From NCBI RefSeq assembly GCF_014651875.1, contig NZ_BMXS01000001.1, positions 62,001 through 126,000 on the forward strand: 64,000 nt of DNA, in the 5' to 3' direction. Below, piece by piece: positions 34,415 through 43,981 of the stretch; position 1 is the first letter of the stretch, and every line of letters starts with the position of its first letter. The notes below the pieces were generated by a model, which saw only the letters and a program-made list of their open reading frames with translations, did no database searches and was not told where the DNA came from. The DNA is from Litchfieldella qijiaojingensis. Lineage in GTDB: Bacteria > Pseudomonadota > Gammaproteobacteria > Pseudomonadales > Halomonadaceae. The position numbers were made by a program, and so were the translations under genes.

Positions 34415-34996
34415 TCATGCATGGTGCTGCGCGTCCCCGCCATCCGAGAAGGAAGGCGGGTTGTTGGCACTAACGATGATGCATTCGCTGTCGCTGACGT
34501 TACGGAATCGATGTGGTAGGCGTGAGTCAAAATAATAAGCGTCGCCGGCGGTCAATAGCTGGACTTCGCCGTTCACGGTGAGTTCGATGGTGCCGGAGAT
34601 GATCACGCCGCCTTCCTCGCCGTCATGCTCGAGCATGTCTTCCCCTGTATCGGCGCCGGGAGGGTAGCGCTCGTGCAGGATCGACATGCGCCTATTGGGG
34701 CGCCGTGCCCCGATCAGGCGCCAGGAGAGAACGCCATCGCCGATCTCGGTGAGTTCGCTGGCGCGATAGAAGACTTGCTCGCGCGAGACCTCTTCTCCGG
34801 CGAAGAACTCGCTGATGGTGACTGGCAGGGCATCGAGAATCTTCTTTAGCGAGCTGACTGACGGGCTTACGCTGTTCTGCTCGATCAACGAGATGGTGCT
34901 GTTGGTCACTCCGGCCCGCTTGGCCAGCTCTCGCTGTGAGAGATCGCGTTGCATGCGGAGCTGCTTGAGTCGACCTCCGACGTCGAATCCGCTCAT
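34415..34996 (-). CDS. XRE-family regulator with cupin domain
   Basis: This 193-residue regulator has an N-terminal helix-turn-helix (RLKQLRMQRDLSQRELAKRAGVTNSTISLIEQ) and a C-terminal cupin sensor (about 110-185: HDGEEGGVIISGTIELTVNGE, AGDAYYFDSRLPHRF). This is the PuuR-like layout that often controls polyamine or amino-acid catabolism. No such genes adjoin it, so its target is unknown. It is convergent with uraA; the heptamer array follows its stop. Confidence 0.88.
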   Translation of the reverse strand: MSGFDVGGRLKQLRMQRDLSQRELAKRAGVTNSTISLIEQNSVSPSVSSLKKILDALPVTISEFFAGEEVSREQVFYRASELTEIGDGVLSWRLIGARRPNRRMSILHERYPPGADTGEDMLEHDGEEGGVIISGTIELTVNGEVQLLTAGDAYYFDSRLPHRFRNVSDSECIIVSANNPPSFSDGGDAQHHA

Positions 34997-35252
34997 TGTT
35001 CGCCCTTGTCTTTCATGGTGAAAAGCCGTCCCTGTTGAAGATCCTTGACATCATCATACCGGTTTGAGTGCGTGAACATAACGCCCAACGTCGCTGTCGG
35101 CAAAACTATCACTCGATTCAGTCGCTTGGCGTTGTGAGATAACGCGCTGGTTGAGGTAGTCTGGGACTAGAGCCAGGCATGGTTTTGACCGTTTGGACAA
35201 CCATGGTGCCTTGCTCGTATTATCGTATTCATCTTTCTGTGGAGAGCCAGCC

Positions 35253-35840
35253 ATGCACCCGGAGCAGTTGAGTGGCCTGATCCTCGCCGGTGGCCAGGGG
35301 CGACGCATGGGCGGTCGCGACAAAGGGGTGGAGCCCTTTGCCGGTCAGATGCTGATCGATCATGTCCTGCAACGGTTGCGTCCGCACGTGGCCGAGGTAT
35401 TGATCAATGCCAACCGTCACTTGGAAGTCTATGGCCGCCTGGGGTTGCGGGTGATCACCGATCGCGAAGGAGGGTACCAGGGCCCCTTGATGGGTATCTG
35501 GAGTGGACTGTCGGCCGCCAGGACGCCTTGGGTGGTGGTAGCACCTTGCGACAGCCCCGCTCTGCCTGAAGACTTGGTGGAGAGGCTGGTAGCCGGACGT
35601 GGCGAATGCGACATCGCCGTGGCACATGATGGCGAGCGTGCCCATCCGGTAGTGGCACTGATTCGCCGTGAGCTGGCCGCGGACCTGGGAGCGACATTGG
35701 CCGCAGGCGAACGCAAGATCGATCGCTGGTATGCTCGTCACGCGTGGTGTCATGTGGACTTCAGCGACTGTCCACACGCCTTCGCCAATCTCAATACCGA
35801 GCAGGACAAGGCTCGGCTCGAACAATGGCTGAAACCATGA
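35253..35840 (+). CDS. mobA: Molybdenum cofactor guanylyltransferase MobA
   Basis: MobA joins GMP to molybdopterin to make the MGD cofactor of DMSO-reductase family enzymes. The 195 residues start LSGLILAGGQGRRMGGRDKGVEPF, the GTP-binding signature. They continue with ITDREGGYQGPLMGIWSGL and VVAPCDSPALPEDLV. Start 35253 is fixed by GGAGAG upstream. It is the first gene of a six-gene cofactor operon. Its stop overlaps the mobB start by 4 bp. Confidence 0.94.
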   Translation: MHPEQLSGLILAGGQGRRMGGRDKGVEPFAGQMLIDHVLQRLRPHVAEVLINANRHLEVYGRLGLRVITDREGGYQGPLMGIWSGLSAARTPWVVVAPCDSPALPEDLVERLVAGRGECDIAVAHDGERAHPVVALIRRELAADLGATLAAGERKIDRWYARHAWCHVDFSDCPHAFANLNTEQDKARLEQWLKP

Positions 35841-36418
35841 TGCAGTCTTCCCTTAGGCTTGACGACGAACGCCTGCCGCTGCTGGGTATTGCCGCCTGGA
35901 GTGGCACCGGCAAGACCACGCTGCTGGAAAGCCTGCTGCCGCGACTACGACAGCGGGACTTGAAGGTAGCGGTGATCAAGCACGCTCATCATGCCTTCGA
36001 TGTGGATCAGCCCGGCAAGGATAGCCATCGCCTGCGTCAGGCTGGTGCGACCCCGATGCTCGTCGCTTCGCGCGCTCGAATGGCAATGATGATGGAGACG
36101 CCCGACCAGGAGGATGCGGATCTGGCCACCTTGATCGAGTGCTTGCGCCCGCTGGCACCGGATCTGGTGCTGGTGGAAGGCTTCAAGGCCTGGCCGTTGC
36201 CCAAGCTGGAACTCCATCGAGAAGCGCTCGGCAAGCCGTTGATGGCTTGGGAGGACCCTTGGATACGAGCAGTCGCCAGCAATACCGAGCTGGCTCTGCC
36301 GCGTGATGTCGAAACGCTTGATCTCGATGACATCGAGGCCCTGACCGACTGGATCGCTGCTTGGCCAGGTCGCTGGTCTCGCATGCGAACTCCACGGCCG
36401 ATGGAGACTCAGCCATGA
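35837..36418 (+). CDS. mobB: Molybdopterin-guanine dinucleotide biosynthesis adapter MobB
   Basis: This 193-residue GTP-binding P-loop protein assists MobA in MGD formation. It has Walker A AWSGTGKTTLLESL, VIKHAHHAFDVDQPGKDSHRLRQAGA and DLVLVEGFKAWPLPKLELHR, all standard for MobB. ATG 35837 overlaps the mobA stop (ATGA), and its own stop overlaps moeA. An ATG at 35825 is an alternative start. It is essential in no known case but improves cofactor insertion. Confidence 0.92.
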   Translation: MMQSSLRLDDERLPLLGIAAWSGTGKTTLLESLLPRLRQRDLKVAVIKHAHHAFDVDQPGKDSHRLRQAGATPMLVASRARMAMMMETPDQEDADLATLIECLRPLAPDLVLVEGFKAWPLPKLELHREALGKPLMAWEDPWIRAVASNTELALPRDVETLDLDDIEALTDWIAAWPGRWSRMRTPRPMETQP

Positions 36419-37686
36419 GCCTGTCGTGCTTCGATCTTGGCGAGCGAATGCTGTCGGTGGAGGAGGCCTTGGTAGCGCTGCGGGAATTTTCACCGGCGAT
36501 GCTGGAGAGTGAACGACTGGCCTTGGAGGTGTTGCCGGGGCGCGTGCTGGCGGAAGATATTCATTCGACGATCAATGTGCCTCAGAACACCAATGCCGCC
36601 ATGGATGGTATCGCCGTGGCCTGGCCGCAGGATACTGGGACACTCCCCGAGCGCTGGTTGCGGGTAGGTAAGGTGCTGGCCGGGCATCGTCATCCTGAAG
36701 GTGAGGTGGCGCCGGGCTGTGCCGTGGCTATCACCACCGGAGCACCGTTACCTCGGGGCACTGACACCGTGATCATGCAAGAACAGATTCTTGAGACGCG
36801 CCAGAATGGCCAGGATTGGATCACGGTCGAGCGCGCGGAGATGGTCCGTCGTGGCCAGAACGTACGTCAGGCCGGCGAGGATATCCGGCGCGGGAGCCTG
36901 GCGCTACCTCGCGGCACACGCCTGAAGCCCCAGCATCTGGGCTTGCTGGCATCGTTGGGTGTGCCCAGCGCACGGGTACATCGTCGGCCGCGCGTTGCTG
37001 TGTTTTCCACTGGCGACGAGGTCACGGCACCGGGTGAAGTCCTGGGCGGTGAAAGTATCTTCGATGCCAATCGCTTCGCCTTGCGCGGCCTGCTGGCAGG
37101 GCTCGGGTGCGAGCTTTTCGATCTGGGCATCCTGCCCGACGAGCGGACTCGCATCCAGGCTGCGCTCGAACAAGCCGCACGTGAGGCCGACATGGTCATC
37201 ACGAGTGGAGGCGTGTCGGTCGGGCAGGCCGACTGGATCCGGCCTGCCTTGGCCGATAGCGGCGACCTGGGATTCTGGCGGATCGCGATCCGCCCCGGCA
37301 GGCCGTTGGCTTTCGGTCGTCTTGGCGAGCGGCAGATACCCTTCTTCGGGTTGCCCGGCAACCCGGTGGCGGTGATGGTGACCTTCCTGCAGTTCGTACA
37401 GCCCATGCTGCGTCACCTGCAGGGCGAGGCGAACTGGTCTCCACGGCGGCTGACGGCGCTAGCCGAAGCCCCGCTTGCCAGTCGCTGCGGGCGCGTGGAC
37501 TTCCTGCGCGGCGTCTATCATGCTGATGACAATGGACAGCTCTGGGTGCGAAGCACCGGTCGCCAGGGCTCGGGAATCCTGTCGTCGATGGTCGTTGCAA
37601 ACTGTTTGATCGAGATCACGGCCGAACGTGACGGCGTGGAGCCGGGAGAGGCCGTGATCGTACAACCCTTTGGTGAACTGACATGA
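36415..37686 (+). CDS. moeA: Molybdopterin molybdenumtransferase MoeA
   Basis: MoeA inserts molybdate into adenylylated molybdopterin. The 423 residues contain [11 protein letters not shown] at the start, the [11 protein letters not shown] motif, [13 protein letters not shown], the MoCF domain [34 protein letters not shown] and [18 protein letters not shown] 36415 overlaps the mobB stop by 4 bp, and the end overlaps moaCD by 4 bp. Length and domains are complete. Confidence 0.95.
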   Translation: MSLSCFDLGERMLSVEEALVALREFSPAMLESERLALEVLPGRVLAEDIHSTINVPQNTNAAMDGIAVAWPQDTGTLPERWLRVGKVLAGHRHPEGEVAPGCAVAITTGAPLPRGTDTVIMQEQILETRQNGQDWITVERAEMVRRGQNVRQAGEDIRRGSLALPRGTRLKPQHLGLLASLGVPSARVHRRPRVAVFSTGDEVTAPGEVLGGESIFDANRFALRGLLAGLGCELFDLGILPDERTRIQAALEQAAREADMVITSGGVSVGQADWIRPALADSGDLGFWRIAIRPGRPLAFGRLGERQIPFFGLPGNPVAVMVTFLQFVQPMLRHLQGEANWSPRRLTALAEAPLASRCGRVDFLRGVYHADDNGQLWVRSTGRQGSGILSSMVVANCLIEITAERDGVEPGEAVIVQPFGELT

Positions 37687-38486
37687 GCCTGACCCATCTC
37701 AATACCCGTGGCGAAGCCCATATGGTAGATGTTGCCGACAAGTCCGAGAGTCAGCGCGAGGCGATCGCCAGCGGACATATCGTCATGCAACCGGCAACCT
37801 TGGCGTTGCTGTCGGAAGGTGGACTACCCAAGGGCGATGTGTTGGCGACGGCCCGCATCGCCGGCATCCAGGCCGCCAAGCGTACTCATGAACTCATTCC
37901 GCTCTGCCATGCCTTGGCATTGTCGAAGGTGGCCGTCGATTTTCGACTCGATGAAGCGACATCCCGAGTGTTGGTTACCGCAACTTGCCGCTTGAATGGG
38001 CGAACCGGCGTGGAAATGGAAGCCTTGACCGCCGTGTCGGTGGCCTGTCTGACGCTTTATGACATGTGCAAGGCAGTCGACAAGGACATGCAGATCGGGG
38101 CGATTCGTCTCGAGTCCAAGACGGGTGGTAAGTCGGGCGACTATCGCCGTACGGCTGACGAAAGCGAGGCCCCGATCGTCACCAGCGAATGTCGCAGTGG
38201 GGAGGTCAGTGTGGGACTGCGTGCTGCCATACCTTGCGTGCGGGTCAAGTGCTTGGCCGAGCTCCGAGAACGTTTGGGCGTGAGTGACCTCGACGTTCCC
38301 TTCGATAGTTTGGATGAGCAGAATGTCGCCGGCTTGAAAGCAGCGCTCAAGGCTCGTGACGACCGCTTCGACCAGCTCGACGACGCGCGCATTCTGTGTG
38401 CCGTCAACCAGGTCATGGGGGGAGATGCCACGCACTTGACCGCCGACGATGAAGTGGCTTTCTTCCCTCCGGTGACAGGAGGTTGA
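37683..38486 (+). CDS. moaC: MoaC-MoaD fusion (cyclic pyranopterin monophosphate synthase + MPT synthase small subunit)
   Basis: The 267-residue frame joins two cofactor proteins normally made separately. Residues 1-160 are Moa[73 protein letters not shown]. MoaC turns the MoaA product into cPMP. After a roughly 20-residue linker, residues 183-267 are MoaD, ending [12 protein letters not shown] with the free Gly-Gly that carries the thiocarboxylate. No stop or frameshift sign lies at the junction. The frame overlaps moeA by 4 bp and is followed by moaE. Confidence 0.92.
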   Translation: MSLTHLNTRGEAHMVDVADKSESQREAIASGHIVMQPATLALLSEGGLPKGDVLATARIAGIQAAKRTHELIPLCHALALSKVAVDFRLDEATSRVLVTATCRLNGRTGVEMEALTAVSVACLTLYDMCKAVDKDMQIGAIRLESKTGGKSGDYRRTADESEAPIVTSECRSGEVSVGLRAAIPCVRVKCLAELRERLGVSDLDVPFDSLDEQNVAGLKAALKARDDRFDQLDDARILCAVNQVMGGDATHLTADDEVAFFPPVTGG

Positions 38487-38488
38487 CG

Positions 38489-38941
38489 ATGATTCGTGTA
38501 CAGCATGAGCCATTCGACCCAGGACGAGAGCAGGAGGCGTTGCTCCGGGGGCGTCATGATATCGGAGCCGTGGTGAGCTTCACCGGCCTGGTTCGTGACT
38601 TCAACGAGCGTCCCGAGGTCGAGGCTCTGACACTGGAGCATTATCCTGGCATGACCGAATCGGCATTGACTGCTATCGTCGAGGAAGCCGAATCGCGTTG
38701 GCCCCTCCAAGGGGTGCGTGTCATTCACCGGGTTGGCCAGTTGGCGCCCGGAGATCCGATCGTGCTGGTGATGGTCGCCAGTGCCCACCGTCGGGCAGCG
38801 TTCGAGGCTTGCGATTTCATCATGGATTATCTCAAGACGCGTGCCCCCTTCTGGAAGAAAGAGCATACCTCGTCGGGACAGTACTGGGTGTCCGAGCGAG
38901 CAAGCGATCAGCGAGACGCCGAGCGTTGGGAGGACTCATGA
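38489..38941 (+). CDS. moaE: Molybdopterin synthase catalytic subunit MoaE
   Basis: MoaE, with thiocarboxylated MoaD, inserts two sulfurs into cPMP to form molybdopterin. The 150 residues include [71 protein letters not shown] and the active-site Lys residues in that segment. The ATG at 38489 follows the MoaD Gly-Gly stop by 2 bp; its own stop overlaps moaA. Here its partner MoaD is part of the MoaC fusion. Confidence 0.94.
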   Translation: MIRVQHEPFDPGREQEALLRGRHDIGAVVSFTGLVRDFNERPEVEALTLEHYPGMTESALTAIVEEAESRWPLQGVRVIHRVGQLAPGDPIVLVMVASAHRRAAFEACDFIMDYLKTRAPFWKKEHTSSGQYWVSERASDQRDAERWEDS

Positions 38942-39930
38942 CAACAACACTGATCGATAACTTCGATCGCCGGGTGCGCTATGTGCGCATTTCAGTCACC
39001 GACCGTTGCGATTTTCGCTGTGTCTATTGCATGAGCGAGGACATGACCTTCCTGCCGCGAGCGCAGATATTGACGTTGGAGGAATTGGCTACGGTGGCGC
39101 GTGCCTTCACCGAGCTTGGCGTGGAAAAGATACGTCTGACCGGCGGTGAGCCGTTGGTGCGTCGCGGGATCGAGAAACTGGTCGGAGAGATCGGTTCCCT
39201 ACCTGGTCTCAAGGACTTTGCCATGACCACCAATGGGGCGGGGTTGGTCAACTATGCCCGGGCCTTGCGGGAAGGAGGGCTGAAACGCCTCAATATCAGC
39301 CTGGATTCATTGGATGCCGACAAGTTTCATCGCCTCACTCGCACCGGCAAACTGGACAAGGTGATTGCCGGTATTCATGCCGCTCGCGAGGCGGGGTTCG
39401 AGCGTATCAAGCTCAACGCTGTCATTCTCAAGAACCGCAACGATGATGAAGTGCTCGACCTGGTCGACTTCGCTCGAAACGAGGAAGTGGATATCAGCTT
39501 CATCGAGGAGATGCCGTTGGGCGATGTCTCCGACCATTCGCGTGCCGAAACTTACTGCTCCAGCGATGAGGTTCAGGCGATCATCGAGCAGCGGTATACG
39601 TTGATGCCGACCACCGAAACCACCCTGGGGCCTTCTCGCTATTTCCTCATGCCCGACAGCGACACCAGAATCGGTTTCATCTCGCCACACAGCCATAATT
39701 TCTGCTCGACCTGCAATCGGGTACGGGTCACGGTGGAGGGGCGCCTGCTGTTGTGCCTGGGCAATGAGCACTCGGTGGATCTGCGTGCCGTGCTGCGTCG
39801 CTATCCTGGCGACATGGAGGCACTCAAGGACGCGATCATCGGGGCCATGCCGCTCAAGCCCGAACGTCATCACTTCACTACCGATGGCGATGTCCAGGTA
39901 GTGCGCTTCATGAATATGACCGGCGGTTGA
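38938..39930 (+). CDS. moaA: GTP 3',8-cyclase MoaA
   Basis: MoaA is the radical-SAM enzyme that starts molybdenum cofactor synthesis by cyclising GTP. The 330 residues have the radical-SAM cysteines in CDFRCVYC, the SAM-binding LTGGEPLVR, the second-cluster cysteines in [11 protein letters not shown] plus a Cys in LLLCLG, and the C-terminal Gly-Gly needed for activity. The start overlaps the moaE stop by 4 bp. It is the last gene of the operon; a 10-bp hairpin follows at 39946. Confidence 0.96.
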   Translation: MTTTLIDNFDRRVRYVRISVTDRCDFRCVYCMSEDMTFLPRAQILTLEELATVARAFTELGVEKIRLTGGEPLVRRGIEKLVGEIGSLPGLKDFAMTTNGAGLVNYARALREGGLKRLNISLDSLDADKFHRLTRTGKLDKVIAGIHAAREAGFERIKLNAVILKNRNDDEVLDLVDFARNEEVDISFIEEMPLGDVSDHSRAETYCSSDEVQAIIEQRYTLMPTTETTLGPSRYFLMPDSDTRIGFISPHSHNFCSTCNRVRVTVEGRLLLCLGNEHSVDLRAVLRRYPGDMEALKDAIIGAMPLKPERHHFTTDGDVQVVRFMNMTGG

Positions 39931-39945
39931 ATGTACTTCCCTTAC

Positions 39946-39968
39946 GCTTGCCCACTCAGTGGGCAAGC
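39946..39968 (+). terminator. Hairpin after the molybdenum cofactor operon
   Basis: A perfect 10-bp stem GCTTGCCCAC/GTGGGCAAGC with a 3-nt loop lies 16 bp after moaA. No proper T-run follows, so termination may need Rho or be partial. The rest of the 301-bp gap to 40232 holds only the promoter at 40148-40175. Confidence 0.5.
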
Positions 39969-40147
39969 AGGGTTCCTTCTCGTCTGGCTGTCGCTTCCCT
40001 TCTCTTCTTTGCCTACCCTGGAACGGCTTTCGTTTCCACTTCCTGTGGCTGCGTTGTGCGGATACGTCGAGTGCCGTGAAATGGGCTTTTCGAGTTTTTT
40101 GCTCCCACGGATTCGTCGATGTGGAACAAGTTAATGGCGGGATTTTC

Positions 40148-40175
40148 TTGCCAAGGTGACATAGAGGCATATACT
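40148..40175 (+). promoter_or_regulatory. Promoter of the H-NS-like gene
   Basis: TTGCCA (40148-40153), a 16-bp spacer and TATACT (40170-40175) lie about 57 bp before the start codon. Confidence 0.6.
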
Positions 40176-40231
40176 TTTTACGATAAAACCATGGAGCACC
40201 CCTTTCCCAACCCTCGAAATGGAGGAGGCCA

Positions 40232-40522
40232 ATGTCTTCCGAAACCTTGGAACGCATCGCCCGCAACAAGAATGTCGCCCGTGCAGCGGCACGTCAGCTC
40301 AGTATGGAGCAGTTGAACAAGCTGGCGGAAGTGATCGGTGAAGTGATCGAACAGAAGCAAGAAGAAGATAAGAAGCGCCAGGAAGAGGAGGCTCTCAAGG
40401 AACGCAAGTTGGCAGAAATTCGTGAAGCGATCAATGATGCCGGCTTGTCATTGGATGACCTGGTCTCCGAGCAGCCCAAGCGTCGTCGCGGTCGTCCGCC
40501 GAAGAACGCAAACAAATCCTGA
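40232..40522 (+). CDS. Small H-NS-like oligomerisation domain with AT-hook tail
   Basis: This 96-residue, highly charged protein has a coiled-coil (about residues 20-65). The stretch RKLAEIREAINDAGLSLDDLV resembles the H-NS dimerisation helix pattern. The C terminus is PKRRRGRPPKNANKS, an AT-hook-like core (RGRP) instead of the folded H-NS DNA-binding domain. I infer a nucleoid-associated or silencing protein that binds AT-rich minor grooves. It has its own promoter and terminator and is probably abundant. The family name is uncertain. Confidence 0.7.
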   Translation: MSSETLERIARNKNVARAAARQLSMEQLNKLAEVIGEVIEQKQEEDKKRQEEEALKERKLAEIREAINDAGLSLDDLVSEQPKRRRGRPPKNANKS

Positions 40523-40548
40523 GCCGGTCCCACGCGTCAGGCAATAAG

Positions 40549-40575
40549 AAAAAGCGGACGCGAGTCCGCTTTTTT
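40549..40575. terminator. Bidirectional terminator between the H-NS-like gene and RNase J
   Basis: AAAAAGCGGAC, a 4-nt loop GCGA, and GTCCGCTTTTTT form a symmetric stem with T-runs in both directions. It lies between convergent genes. Confidence 0.9.
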
Positions 40576-40618
40576 GTCGGTGAGAAGAGCAGACGAGGCC
40601 ATACGCCCCTATTCCCGA

Positions 40619-42283
40619 TCACGGGGGTTCAGCGGCCAGGATCTGCAGATGCACGTCGGGCATGTGACGCATGTGCCGCATCAGGTATTGCATCAGCGGA
40701 GGATGTAACTCGCGACGTAACTCCATAAGGCTTTCCGCTGCCATGTCGGCCAACCGCTCATCCAACCAGTCGGCGAAGGCATCTTCATCCAGGACGGTCG
40801 AGGCGCTAGAGTCGAGCACGAGGCGGCCGATACGTGCCCACCCTTGCTCTCGAGGAACGACAGGCAGGGCAAGGAAAAGGCTGCCGTGTCGCGAATGGCG
40901 ACGTTCACCGATATCGGCGAGTGACGGCAAGGGAGTCACGGCATCCTGCTCGATGATACAGGGCGCTTGAGGATGCCGGGATTCGAGAGTCAGCCCGTTT
41001 TGATCAAAGCGAATCAAATCGCCGTCGGTGGGTATCAAGGGCGCATGAATGCCGAGAGCCTCGGCCAATTCGCAATGGGCCTGCTGGTGGCGATGTTCAC
41101 CGTGTACCGGTAACAGGTGACGAGGCTTGACCCAGTCATAGAAGGTACGAAGCTCTTCTTGAGCCGGGTGCCCCGACGCATGTAGCTCGGGGTGGTTCTG
41201 TTCATGGTAAAGAATGACGCCCAAGCGGACGAGCGCGCGTTGCAGACGCTCGATCAAGCGTTCGTTACCGGGAATGGCCTTGGCGGAAAAAATCACACTG
41301 TCGCCCGGCCTCAGTTCGAAGTGGGGATGGCTGCCATGTGCCAGTCGCGAAAGGGCCGCTCGAGGTTCCCCTTGGCTGCCGGTGGCGATGACCAACACTT
41401 CTTCTGGTGGCAGGTAGCCCAGGTCGCGTACCGGAACCAGTGGCGGGAGGTCGTCCAGGTAACCCAGGCTTCGAGCGATACCCACCATGCGCTCCATGGA
41501 ACGGCCCATCAGGCTGACCCGGCGTCCACAACGCGCCGCCGCTCGGGCGGCGGCTAGTACTCGTGCCAGATTGCTGGCGAAACAAGTGACGATGACGCGT
41601 CCGGGACACTCGGCCAGGGTCCGTTCCAGTGCACGAGCCACCTCTCCTTCGCTACGCGAATGTCCGGGTACCGGCGCATTGGTCGAGTCGCCGACGAGTA
41701 GATCGACCGGTGCCAGGGTGCGAAACGTTGTCTCGTCGGTGGGGGAACCGATCAACGGTTCCGGATCCAGTTTCCAGTCGCCGGTGTGCAATACCCGGTA
41801 CTGAGGAGTGGCGATCAGCAGGGCGCAACTTTCGGGGATCGAGTGCGTCAACGGCAAGAAGCGCAGGCTGAAGGGGCCACTTTCCATCGCTTCTCCCGGT
41901 TCGATGACGTGGATGTCGTCGGTGGCCAGTCCGCGCTCGAGAAACTTGGCCCGCAGCAGGCCAGCGGCCAAGGGAGGGGCATGAATGGGACATCCCCAAT
42001 GTGGCCATAGCCAGGCCGCGGCGCCGATATGGTCTTCGTGGCCATGGGTGATGATCAACGCACGGGGCACGATCCCCATTGACTCGAGGCTGGAGAGGTT
42101 GGGAACCTGCAAGGGACTGCCGGGCAGATCCTGACGAATCATCATGCCGCAATCGATGGCAATCCAGTCGCCGTCTTGTCCATACAGCGTGAGGTTCATC
42201 CCGATTTCACCGCAACCACCCAAGGGCAGGAAATGCAGAGGTGGACGACGGCGAGGGCGAATTTTTACACGGGACTGCAGCAT
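40619..42283 (-). CDS. rnj: Ribonuclease J family metallo-beta-lactamase exonuclease
   Basis: This 554-residue protein of the RNase J/beta-CASP family begins LHFLPLGGCGEIGMNLTLYG, with the metal-binding ITHGHEDHIGA. It has a beta-CASP region with VLVIATGSQGEPRAALSRLA and the later VHGEHRHQ motif. RNase J is a 5'-3' exonuclease and endonuclease acting in mRNA decay and rRNA maturation. Most gammaproteobacteria rely on RNase E, whose inhibitor rraA also lies in this window, so both systems seem present. Its terminator is shared with the H-NS-like gene. Confidence 0.85.
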   Translation of the reverse strand: MLQSRVKIRPRRRPPLHFLPLGGCGEIGMNLTLYGQDGDWIAIDCGMMIRQDLPGSPLQVPNLSSLESMGIVPRALIITHGHEDHIGAAAWLWPHWGCPIHAPPLAAGLLRAKFLERGLATDDIHVIEPGEAMESGPFSLRFLPLTHSIPESCALLIATPQYRVLHTGDWKLDPEPLIGSPTDETTFRTLAPVDLLVGDSTNAPVPGHSRSEGEVARALERTLAECPGRVIVTCFASNLARVLAAARAAARCGRRVSLMGRSMERMVGIARSLGYLDDLPPLVPVRDLGYLPPEEVLVIATGSQGEPRAALSRLAHGSHPHFELRPGDSVIFSAKAIPGNERLIERLQRALVRLGVILYHEQNHPELHASGHPAQEELRTFYDWVKPRHLLPVHGEHRHQQAHCELAEALGIHAPLIPTDGDLIRFDQNGLTLESRHPQAPCIIEQDAVTPLPSLADIGERRHSRHGSLFLALPVVPREQGWARIGRLVLDSSASTVLDEDAFADWLDERLADMAAESLMELRRELHPPLMQYLMRHMRHMPDVHLQILAAEPP

Positions 42284-42415
42284 GGTCGATCATGAGTCGG
42301 CAAACGAGATCTTCATCATACGGGATGGGAGGGTGACGCCACAACGCGCATGACTGGAGACCGCTGAGTTCGCTACACTATCGCGTCCGAAGCATTTCCC
42401 TTGGGCGGTTTGCCG

Positions 42416-43270
42416 ATGTCACATTATTATCGTCTGGTCGTATCTTGTCCCGATCGCGTGGGGATCGTGGCACGCGTTTCCGGTTTCATCGCCAGTCAAG
42501 GTGGCTCGATTACCGAGGCCAACCAACACTCCGACCTGGCCACGGGTCGCTTCTTCATGCGCTACGAGATCCTGGCCGATTCCGTGGCGCTGGATGCCGA
42601 CTCGTTTCGCCGTGCCTTTGCTCCGATCGCCAACGAATTTTCCATGGAATGGGCTTTGTCCGATACGGCAAAACGGCCACGCGTGGTACTGATGGTCTCC
42701 AGAGAATCGCATTGCCTGGTGGATCTGTTGTATCGCTGGACCGCCGGTGAACTCGATTGCGACATCCCCTGCGTGATTTCCAATCATGAGGACATGCGGG
42801 CATTGGTCGAGTGGCATGGCATTCCCTATCACCACGTACCGGTGCAGGCCAATGAAAAGGCAAGGGCGTTCGCAACGATGGAGCGCCTGATCGAGGAGGC
42901 CGAGGCCGATACCGTCGTGCTGGCTCGCTACATGCAGATCCTGCCTCCCGGCGTCTGCGAACGCTACGCCGGAAGGGTGATCAATATCCACCACAGTTTC
43001 CTGCCATCCTTCGCTGGCGCCAAACCCTACCATCAGGCCTACGAGCGTGGCGTCAAACTGATCGGTGCCACCTGCCACTATGTCACCCAGGAACTCGATG
43101 CAGGACCGATCATCGAGCAGGATATTCACCGCGTCAGTCACTGCCATACGGCGGACGATCTGGTGCGCTTCGGGCGCGATGTGGAAAAGACGGTATTGGC
43201 GCGAGGCTTGCGCTGGCACTTACAGGATCGCGTCCTGATTCACGGCAACAAGACCGTGGTTTTTGCCTGA
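42416..43270 (+). CDS. purU: Formyltetrahydrofolate deformylase
   Basis: PurU hydrolyses 10-formyl-THF to formate and THF and so balances one-carbon units. The 284 residues have an N-terminal ACT domain (RLVVSCPDRVGIVARVSGFI) and a formyltransferase domain with RESHCLVDLLYRW, CVISNHEDM, LARYMQILPP, NIHHSFLPSFAGAKPYHQAY and the catalytic Asp in ELDAGPIIEQD. ATG 42416 is chosen; a TTG at 42401 is unneeded. It is divergent from RNase J. Confidence 0.95.
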   Translation: MSHYYRLVVSCPDRVGIVARVSGFIASQGGSITEANQHSDLATGRFFMRYEILADSVALDADSFRRAFAPIANEFSMEWALSDTAKRPRVVLMVSRESHCLVDLLYRWTAGELDCDIPCVISNHEDMRALVEWHGIPYHHVPVQANEKARAFATMERLIEEAEADTVVLARYMQILPPGVCERYAGRVINIHHSFLPSFAGAKPYHQAYERGVKLIGATCHYVTQELDAGPIIEQDIHRVSHCHTADDLVRFGRDVEKTVLARGLRWHLQDRVLIHGNKTVVFA

Positions 43271-43302
43271 GCGAGCGCCCATGACTTTCTTCCTGGTGCG
43301 GT

Positions 43303-43974
43303 ATGACCTTCATTGACGTGGTGCTTGCGCCTTGGATGCTGGGGCTGTGTGCGTTGCTGAGCTTGATCATGCTGGGGTTGGCAATAGCCCAGAAACCTTG
43401 GCGTTCCGTGATCGTGGATCGTGGCTTGCAGCATCGTTTGATGGTCTCCGGCATCGCCGTGATGCTGTTCTGGCAACTTCGTGCCCAGGCGGTGGACTGG
43501 CTAAGCCTGCATTTGATGTTCACGGCGTTGTTGACACTGGTGTTCAAAGCACCACTGGCATTGTTGATCAACCTGATGGTGAATCTGGCCATGGTCGTGA
43601 TAGGCAAGACGGCCTGGCCGTTGCTAGGGGTCAATCTGCTGATCAGTGGCGTGGTACCAGCCATGGTGATGGTAGCGGCATGGCGTCTGGTCGATCGTTA
43701 TCTTCCCGACAATCTACCGATCTTCGTTTTCGTGTGTGGCTTTTTCGGCACGGCGCTGTCCACCCTGGCCAGTGGCCTGGCGTTGATTGTTATCGCATGG
43801 TTGGGAGCCGTCGATCCTCAGGTATGGTTCGTGGTCCGTGAATACGCGTTATTCCTGCCGCTGCTGATGCCATCCGAGGCGTTCATTACCGGCATGCTGT
43901 TGAGCTTGCTGGTGGTTTATCACCCACATTGGGTGGCGACCTTCAACCGTCACCGTTACATCGATACCAAGTAG
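43303..43974 (+). CDS. Energy-coupling factor ABC transporter permease (CbiM-like) membrane protein
   Basis: This 223-residue protein has about six or seven membrane helices and resembles the COG3235/CbiM-like family of ECF-associated permeases. Recognisable parts are MFTALLTLVFKAPLALLINL, then LLGVNLLISGVVPAMVM, and LPLLMPSEAFITGMLLSLLVVY with the conserved P-E. No ATPase or S-component gene adjoins, so it may work with distant partners. The substrate is unknown; a metal ion is the family expectation. Confidence 0.7.
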   Translation: MTFIDVVLAPWMLGLCALLSLIMLGLAIAQKPWRSVIVDRGLQHRLMVSGIAVMLFWQLRAQAVDWLSLHLMFTALLTLVFKAPLALLINLMVNLAMVVIGKTAWPLLGVNLLISGVVPAMVMVAAWRLVDRYLPDNLPIFVFVCGFFGTALSTLASGLALIVIAWLGAVDPQVWFVVREYALFLPLLMPSEAFITGMLLSLLVVYHPHWVATFNRHRYIDTK

Positions 43975-43981
43975 TACCGGA

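Noticed and set aside
38698-39930. 410-residue MoaA with N-terminal extension
   Set aside because: The first 80 codons overlap moaE in another frame; the ATGA overlap at 38938 and family start [15 protein letters not shown] fit.
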